Part shown: in pieces, positions 15,483-19,988 of the stretch
How the letters are laid out: the number at the start of each line of letters is the position of its first letter
How positions within the stretch are numbered: the first letter of the stretch is position 1
Source: 2-12-FULL-41-16 sp964390625
GTDB lineage: Bacteria > Patescibacteriota > Patescibacteriia > Magasanikbacterales > UBA922
Direction of reading: 5' to 3'
Assembly (NCBI GenBank): GCA_964390625.1
Contig: CAYMID010000014.1
Location: 1-19,988 of the forward strand
DNA: 19,988 nucleotides
The notes under the pieces: model-generated
Databases searched by the model: none
What the model was told of the DNA's origin: nothing
The model's input: the letters and a program-made list of their open reading frames with translations, nothing else
Program-made: the position numbers and the translations under genes

Positions 15483-15514
15483 AAAAAACAGCCCGTATTA
15501 GCAGCTGTTTTTTT
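15483..15514. terminator. Intrinsic terminator (bidirectional form) after the M23 peptidase gene
   Basis: A perfect 10-bp stem, AAAAAACAGC (15483-15492) with GCTGTTTTTT (15504-15513), has an 11-nt loop. It has A/T tracts on both sides, so it can form a hairpin with a U tract in either direction. It ends the leftward M23 transcript; the stem overlaps the M23 stop codon (15515-15513). It lies just upstream of the lexA promoter and so insulates lexA from read-through. Confidence 0.85.
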
Positions 15515-16739
15515 ACTTTAAATAATTCAACGGATTCACCGGAATACCGCTTTTGCGCACCTCAAAGTGCAAATGAGGCCCAGTGGTGAAAGGTCCAGCC
15601 CCAACTGTGCCCGGTGTGGCCCCGGAATAGCCAATCACATCGCCCCGCGTGACAAATTGGTCTTCGGACACATTGATGGCGCTTAAGTGGCCATATACGG
15701 TCGAAATGCCATCGGCATGCACAATCATTACATATGCATAACAACTCGCCGAGGTACAGCGTTTAGCGCGCGCTACATAGCCCGAGGACGCAGCTTTAAC
15801 TGCCGTACCCTGCCCAGTAGCAATATCAATCGCATTATGTTCAAAAATCGTGCGGTAAGGATAACCAGGGTCATTAAAGTAGGCTGTAACCCGACGACTA
15901 CTAATTGGCCACGACAAAACCCCGGAATTATCAAACTCATTTGGATTCTTTTTTTGTGCAGCCTCGACTTTGGCTCTGACTTGGCGTTCAATACTGCTAA
16001 TTTCGCCTTCGGTTTGCTGGTATTGTGTTTTGAGCGAACTAACCAGAGCCTTATATTTTAATTCCGAAGATTGTGTCTGCACTAACAAATTCTGTTTGTT
16101 TTGGGATTGGCCTTGTAGATCGGCCTTTTTTTCTTTTAGCTCTGTCTGCAATTCATTGTAGGCTCGCTGTCGTTCCTCGGCTTGCTGATGTTTGTCTTGC
16201 AAATCCTCCTTGGCCAAGCGTAAATTACGCGCACTAACTCCTAAATTTTGTTGCACTTTATTTAGGTATTGAACACGGTCAAAAAAATCCGAGAAATTTT
16301 CGTAGCCAGCCATGATTTCGACATAGCTTTTGTCTTGTTCCTGCTGCAAATTGCGTAGTAGTTCGGCCAAAATCGCTTTTTGTCGTTCAATAGTCTTACC
16401 TTTATCCGCGATCGAAATATCCAAACCTTGAATTTGCAGTTTTACCGTATCAAGTTTTTCTTGCGTGGTTTCCACATCGAGCTCAACTTGTGCAATGTGA
16501 TTATCGAGTAGTGATAACTGATTTTTGAGCGACACTGCTTCTAACCGAGTTTTAGAAATTTTGTCATTATACTCGGCCATGGCTTTTTCAAGCTCCGCAA
16601 TGCGCTTTTTTTTAGTTTCGATTTGCTGATTGAGTGTGTCGATTTCGGCATTACCAGTAGTTTGGGCCTCGACAATTAAAAAAGGCCCGGTAAGCCAGGT
16701 CAAAGTAGCGAATAGGATAATTAAAAACCGTACGCGCAT
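15513..16739 (-). CDS. Secreted coiled-coil M23 (LytM/EnvC-like) endopeptidase
   Basis: A murein hydrolase or divisome activator of the EnvC type. The 408 residues have a signal peptide (1-25; basic start, hydrophobic core, likely cleavage after VEA), a long coiled coil rich in Q, E, K and L (about 30-262), and a C-terminal M23 domain (280-408). Metal ligands are H301 and D305 in HNAID and H391 in HLHFE; H351 in YGHLS and H389 complete the catalytic set. All are present, so unlike EnvC it should be an active zinc peptidase that cuts peptide cross-links. It also contains two cysteines (RCTSASC, 327-333) in an insert that may form a disulphide. ATG at 16739 is chosen because the signal peptide begins there. 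It sits 34 nt after gltX with its own promoter-like element. Confidence 0.93.
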   Translation of the reverse strand: MRVRFLIILFATLTWLTGPFLIVEAQTTGNAEIDTLNQQIETKKKRIAELEKAMAEYNDKISKTRLEAVSLKNQLSLLDNHIAQVELDVETTQEKLDTVKLQIQGLDISIADKGKTIERQKAILAELLRNLQQEQDKSYVEIMAGYENFSDFFDRVQYLNKVQQNLGVSARNLRLAKEDLQDKHQQAEERQRAYNELQTELKEKKADLQGQSQNKQNLLVQTQSSELKYKALVSSLKTQYQQTEGEISSIERQVRAKVEAAQKKNPNEFDNSGVLSWPISSRRVTAYFNDPGYPYRTIFEHNAIDIATGQGTAVKAASSGYVARAKRCTSASCYAYVMIVHADGISTVYGHLSAINVSEDQFVTRGDVIGYSGATPGTVGAGPFTTGPHLHFEVRKSGIPVNPLNYLK

Positions 16740-16748
16740 AGTGCTAGC

Positions 16749-16777
16749 AGTATAGCACACTACGCGTGGTTCGTTAA
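16749..16777 (-). promoter_or_regulatory. Probable promoter of the M23 peptidase gene
   Basis: Reading leftwards, an extended -10, TGCTATACT (16757-16749), lies 17 bp after TTAACG (16777-16772), a weak -35 that overlaps the gltX stop region. The predicted start is near 16742, only about 3 nt before the ATG at 16739, so the transcript could be nearly leaderless. An inverted repeat GTGCTA-N6-TAGCAC (16741-16758) covers the -10 and could be an operator or a weak hairpin. Confidence 0.45.
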
Positions 16778-18237
16778 TTCAATTTTGTGCGAGCCGCCTT
16801 TAAGCGTGCGAGAGTTTCGGTTTGGCCCAACACAAAGGCTAATTCAGTTGGACCTGGCGAATTTTTCTGTCCTGACAGCGCCACCCGGAGTGGCCACATC
16901 ACATTCCCTACGCCATAGCCTTTGTCAACAATCCACGCTTGGAGTTTGGTATCCAAAGTTTCTTTGGTCCATTCTAGGGTCGGCAAGAGGTCGATTAATT
17001 CACCAAAAATTTGTTTAGCCTCCTCGGGCGTGCCTTTTTTCCACACCAGCATGTCGGCCTCGTATTCGCCTGGTTTTAACACAAATTGAATCGCGTCTGG
17101 TAATTGAGCCAGCGTTTCCACGCGACCACGTTCCAAATCAATCGCTGCGGCAAGCTGCTCGGCTGGGACATTGGCAAATTCAGCGCGAGTCGCAAAAAAC
17201 GGTTGAGCACGGGCCACAATTTCGGCCAAAGGCAACTTGGCCAAGTACTGGCGATTATACCAGGCCAGTTTTTCCAAATTAAACACGGCTGGCGACTTGG
17301 CAACTTTATCTAAACTAAAGGTTTGTTCGAGCTCGGTCAGGGTAAATAATTCTTGTGCGGTGCCAGGATTCCAACCCAAAAAAGCAATAAAATTAACTAG
17401 TGCTTCGGGCAAATAACCCTTATCAACGTAATCGCGCACTGAAACATCGCCGTGACGTTTACTCAATTTTTTCTTTTCAATGTTAACTAGCAATGGCAAA
17501 TGAGCAAATGTTGGCGCTTCCCAACCAAACATGTGGTAGAGCACGAGATGTTTTGGTGTGGACGACAGCCACTCTTCGCCACGAATGACGTGAGTGCACT
17601 GCATAAAGTGGTCGTCGACCACCACAGCCAAATGGTACGTTGGGAAACCATCAGCTTTCATGAGCACCTGGTCGTCAACAAGTGCATTTTTAAATTCCAC
17701 GCGACCACGGATTGCGTCTTCAAACACACTTGCGCCCTCTTTTGGCATCTTCATGCGCACTACATGGGCCTCGCCAAAGGCCACGCGCTTGGCACTCTCA
17801 CCCGCGTCAGCCTCGCGACAATGGCCGTCGTAGCCTGGGGCAAGTTTGTTGAGCTCTTGAAATTTACGCAATTCCTCGAGGCGTTCTTTGGTACAAAAAC
17901 AATAATACGCGTGTCCGGCGGCGATTAATTTTTCCGCATACTCCTGGTAAATAGACAAACGTTCGGATTGAATATACGGACCACAATCACCTGTTTGAGT
18001 GATCGCTTCGTCTACAATATCTATACCTTCATCAATCGTGAGGCCAGCCCAACGCAGGCTAGTCACAAAATCTTGAATTGCACCCTCGACAAAACGACCT
18101 TGGTCAGTGTCTTCGATGCGAAGCGCGAATTTACCGCCTTCGCGACGAGCGACTAAATACGCATACAGTGCAGTACGCAAACCACCGACATGGAGAAAAC
18201 CAGTCGGACTAGGAGCAAAACGAGTTTTAGTCATCAT
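16774..18237 (-). CDS. gltX: Glutamyl-tRNA synthetase (class I)
   Basis: Charges tRNA-Glu; in organisms with GatCAB a non-discriminating form also charges tRNA-Gln. The 487-residue length is typical. The HIGH-equivalent is PSPTGFLHVGGLRTAL (9-24), followed by LRIEDTDQ (39-46). The KMSKS-equivalent is KLSKRHGD (257-264). Zinc-type cysteines C113, C115 and C140 lie in the CFCTKE and YDGHCR segments. HVIRGEEWLSSTPKH (216-230) matches the family. The C-terminal helical anticodon-binding domain is present (about 330-487). No GlnRS is in the window, so discrimination cannot be judged. The ATG at 18237 (or the adjacent in-frame ATG at 18234) overlaps the upstream methyltransferase stop by 4 bp. Confidence 0.97.
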   Translation of the reverse strand: MMTKTRFAPSPTGFLHVGGLRTALYAYLVARREGGKFALRIEDTDQGRFVEGAIQDFVTSLRWAGLTIDEGIDIVDEAITQTGDCGPYIQSERLSIYQEYAEKLIAAGHAYYCFCTKERLEELRKFQELNKLAPGYDGHCREADAGESAKRVAFGEAHVVRMKMPKEGASVFEDAIRGRVEFKNALVDDQVLMKADGFPTYHLAVVVDDHFMQCTHVIRGEEWLSSTPKHLVLYHMFGWEAPTFAHLPLLVNIEKKKLSKRHGDVSVRDYVDKGYLPEALVNFIAFLGWNPGTAQELFTLTELEQTFSLDKVAKSPAVFNLEKLAWYNRQYLAKLPLAEIVARAQPFFATRAEFANVPAEQLAAAIDLERGRVETLAQLPDAIQFVLKPGEYEADMLVWKKGTPEEAKQIFGELIDLLPTLEWTKETLDTKLQAWIVDKGYGVGNVMWPLRVALSGQKNSPGPTELAFVLGQTETLARLKAARTKLN

Positions 18238-19001
18238 ACACGGGACATTACAATCGCGGCCGCAATGGCAACATTAAGCGACTCGGCCTGACCGCGACCT
18301 GGGATAGTGTAGCGCGTATCGATCAATTTTTCAAGGCCTGAACGGACACCGTGTGACTCGCTGCCAAAGAGGAAAATTACCTTATCTGAGCCTTTTTTAA
18401 GGAGTTTCTCGGGCAAGGGTTCGCCAGTCATTTCCAGAGAAACGACGCGGTACCCATACTTTTCTTTGAGTGTCGTGAGCGAGGTGGCCAGGCTTTGGCT
18501 TTCAAAAATGTGAGCCCGGAACATGGACCCCATTGTACTACGCACTACTTTTGGATTATACGGGTCTACAGTATCCTCGGCTAACAAAAAATTCTGAATC
18601 CCAAACCAATCCGCCGTGCGAATAATGGTCCCCAAATTCCCTGGGTCTTTGACCCCATCCAGCGCCACAATTGGCCCATCTGTAATTTGATCCAAACCAA
18701 TATCTGATGATGAGACAATCGCGAGCACGCCAGGAAAAGTGTCTGTGGTTTTAATTTGGCCAATATCTTTGCGGCCACAAAATTCTACCTGCGCCTCGTG
18801 CTCTTCGGCCAACTCAATCAAGGCCCTCATGTCGGCCTCGTCGCGAATATTACCGTCCACCACTACGAGTAACACCTCAGCGTCATTCTCCAGCGCTTCT
18901 TGCACGCCTTTAACACCTTCCACAATAAATTCGTGCGCGGCGGCGCGGTGTTTTTTTTGCTGCAATTCATTGATATGTTTGATGGTAGCGAGGGTGAGCA
19001 T
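18234..19001 (-). CDS. SpoU/TrmH-family RNA 2'-O-ribose methyltransferase
   Basis: A SAM-dependent SPOUT (trefoil-knot) enzyme that methylates a ribose in rRNA or tRNA. The 255 residues comprise an N-terminal substrate-binding domain (about 1-95), with EFIVEGVKGVQEAL typical of the RlmB/TrmH-related group, and the catalytic domain. Motif 1 is DPGNLGTIIRTADWFG (119-134) with R128. Motif 2 is LFGSESHGV (211-219). Motif 3 is IPGRGQAESLNVAIAAAI (233-250). All three are intact. The target nucleotide (for example 23S G2251 in RlmB) cannot be determined. It lies 8 nt after the deaminase gene and overlaps gltX, making a translation-related pair. Confidence 0.92.
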   Translation of the reverse strand: MLTLATIKHINELQQKKHRAAAHEFIVEGVKGVQEALENDAEVLLVVVDGNIRDEADMRALIELAEEHEAQVEFCGRKDIGQIKTTDTFPGVLAIVSSSDIGLDQITDGPIVALDGVKDPGNLGTIIRTADWFGIQNFLLAEDTVDPYNPKVVRSTMGSMFRAHIFESQSLATSLTTLKEKYGYRVVSLEMTGEPLPEKLLKKGSDKVIFLFGSESHGVRSGLEKLIDTRYTIPGRGQAESLNVAIAAAIVMSRV

Positions 19002-19009
19002 ACAAAATT

Positions 19010-19456
19010 TTAAATTAATGTCAGAAGTTCTCTACATTCAAACCGCATAAAATCAGGATATAATTCTAGCTTTGGCTCACTACGATCAATCACCTCTTGG
19101 GCAGGTATTAGCACTCGCCATGGGTAATTTTGATTACTATCTTCATGACTTGCTCCATAGATAATTCCTTTCATTTTTGCCCATATCGCAGCCGAAGTAC
19201 ACATTGGGCACGGCTCATAAGTTGTATACAAATAACAATCAACCAGGGTCCGCGAATCAAGTTTTTTCATTGCCTGGCGAAGTGCATTCATTTCGGCATG
19301 ACAGGTTGAGTCACTGTCACGTTTTACCGTGGTTATGTCGGCTACCACCAAAATACCATCTTTAACCACAGCGGCCGCGATCGCATGTCCACCGATTTGG
19401 TATGTTTCACGAGCAAGCCTAATTATTTTTTGCATTATTTCTCGACTGGGAACCAT
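19010..19456 (-). CDS. Nucleoside/nucleobase deaminase (CDA fold, guanine deaminase-like)
   Basis: A zinc-dependent deaminase of 148 residues. The catalytic motifs are CHAEMNAL with H53 and E55, and EPCPMCTSAAI with C83 and C86, the standard HAE/PCxxC pair. The phrases TVKRDSDSTCHAEMNALR and LYTTYEPCPMC, and the C-terminal tail, recall GuaD-type guanine deaminases more than TadA, which usually has LYVTLEPCxMCAGA. A tRNA adenosine or cytosine deaminase is still possible. The start ATG at 19456 is 1 nt after the upstream stop and just before the first helix; a longer frame would run into the DUF1176-like gene. Next downstream is the RNA methyltransferase, 8 nt away. Confidence 0.85.
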   Translation of the reverse strand: MVPSREIMQKIIRLARETYQIGGHAIAAAVVKDGILVVADITTVKRDSDSTCHAEMNALRQAMKKLDSRTLVDCYLYTTYEPCPMCTSAAIWAKMKGIIYGASHEDSNQNYPWRVLIPAQEVIDRSEPKLELYPDFMRFECRELLTLI

Positions 19457-19457
19457 A

Positions 19458-19988
19458 TTATTTTGCTTCGTAAACAACTGGCCAAGCTGGCATTTCCTCA
19501 GCCTCGGGATTTTGTAAATGGAACTCATCGGCTGCTTCGCACGACATATACTCGGTTTTGAGTAAAGTGAACTCAGATCCGACTCTAAAAGTTTCGCGCG
19601 TACCACAGTCACCTACTCCGCGGTCTTTGGTAAATATACTTACGGTTTTTTCGGCTTCGTTAAACGTATCAAAACCCAAAACCGAACCATTAATATCGTC
19701 ATCGTACTCGTACATTCGCGACACGACTTTTTTCTGGGCTAAATCATACGTTGGCACTTGCAACAAGGTTGCGGTTGGTTTTCCGTTAACGGTTGCGACA
19801 TGATAAAACAACATGGTAGTTTGATATGCATACACACCACAGGTTACACGCAAAATTGATTCGGTTGGAGTGTAAGAAAATAAGGCCAAACCACCCAAAC
19901 CAGCCTCAGCCCCAATACTAAAGTCTTCGTCACATAATTCTGGCCACTGCGCAATTTCGCGCCACTCGGCACGGTCTTCGACCGTAAA
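19458..19988 (-). CDS. DUF1176-like protein, C-terminal part
   Basis: The frame is open to the window edge, so only the last 176 or so residues are visible and the true start is outside. The final 50 residues contain a GDCG motif (in DRGVGDCGTRETF), a strand with GSEFTLLKTEYMSCE, and end in PAWPVVYEAK. This recalls the C-terminus of DUF1176 proteins (GDCGxxxxW, then an MxxC segment and a Trp-Pro end), usually secreted or periplasmic proteins of unknown function. The earlier part is beta-rich with CGVYAYQTT and VPTYDLAQKK. No catalytic motif is seen. The assignment is from memory of the family pattern and is moderate. It precedes the deaminase gene by 1 nt and so shares its transcript. Confidence 0.55.
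   Translation of the reverse strand, partial: FTVEDRAEWREIAQWPELCDEDFSIGAEAGLGGLALFSYTPTESILRVTCGVYAYQTTMLFYHVATVNGKPTATLLQVPTYDLAQKKVVSRMYEYDDDINGSVLGFDTFNEAEKTVSIFTKDRGVGDCGTRETFRVGSEFTLLKTEYMSCEAADEFHLQNPEAEEMPAWPVVYEAK

Noticed and set aside
1..19988. UGA recoded as glycine (as in Gracilibacteria/SR1)
   Set aside because: TGA is the stop in several ATGA overlaps (2988-2990, 6291-6293, 13023-13021, 18236-18234), and the genes contain no internal TGA.
1..19988. CRISPR arrays, insertion sequences, prophage or tandem repeats
   Set aside because: No regularly spaced repeats, transposase motifs, terminal inverted repeats or integrase genes were seen on either strand.

Overview
Overall picture. 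About 20 kb of compact bacterial chromosome, AT/GC balanced, carrying housekeeping genes and no mobile elements. Genes read rightwards from position 1 to about 11180, genes read leftwards from about 11610 to the end, and the two sets converge on a 430-bp gene-free stretch. Junctions are extremely tight (4-bp ATGA overlaps or spacers of 1 to 4 nt on the left), and I see almost no Shine-Dalgarno sequences. TGA acts as a normal stop at four overlapping junctions, so this is not a UGA-glycine code. The gene content (membrane-anchored Mur ligase, FemAB transferase, RdgB-Nudix fusion, archaeal-type FAD synthase) and compactness suggest a Patescibacteria/CPR-like, metagenome-assembled genome; that placement is inference. 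Three runs of exactly 100 N interrupt lysS, the lysS/nucleotidyltransferase junction and serS, and look like placeholder scaffold gaps.

Left half (+). The 3' end of a PBP2 transpeptidase is followed by a clear sigma70-type promoter (719-746) and a stem-loop. Then comes one unbroken gene train to 11179: greA, lysS, a RibL-like nucleotidyltransferase, an RdgB/HAM1-Nudix fusion, a small membrane protein, serS, an alpha/beta hydrolase, a MurF-like ligase with a membrane N-terminus, a DegT-family PLP aminotransferase, a FemAB-family transferase and ftsQ. The train mixes transcription, translation and nucleotide-pool cleaning with a cell-wall/division module (Mur ligase, aminotransferase, FemAB, FtsQ).

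Right half (-). Reading leftwards from the window end: a partial DUF1176-like protein, a nucleoside deaminase, a SpoU-type RNA 2'-O-methyltransferase, gltX and a secreted coiled-coil M23 endopeptidase that ends in an intrinsic terminator. A second unit follows: lexA, a Y-family DNA polymerase, an RNase AS-like DEDDh exonuclease, a membrane-anchored PIG-L deacetylase and a membrane ankyrin protein. The lexA promoter carries a near-perfect LexA-type operator (GAAC-N4-GTTC) that exactly fills the spacer between -35 and -10, so this five-gene unit is a candidate SOS-regulated operon.

Most notable. The self-contained LexA circuit with non-canonical downstream members; the Mur ligase whose UDP-MurNAc-binding domain appears replaced by membrane helices and which sits beside an aminotransferase and a FemAB enzyme; and the two-domain nucleotide-sanitising enzyme.
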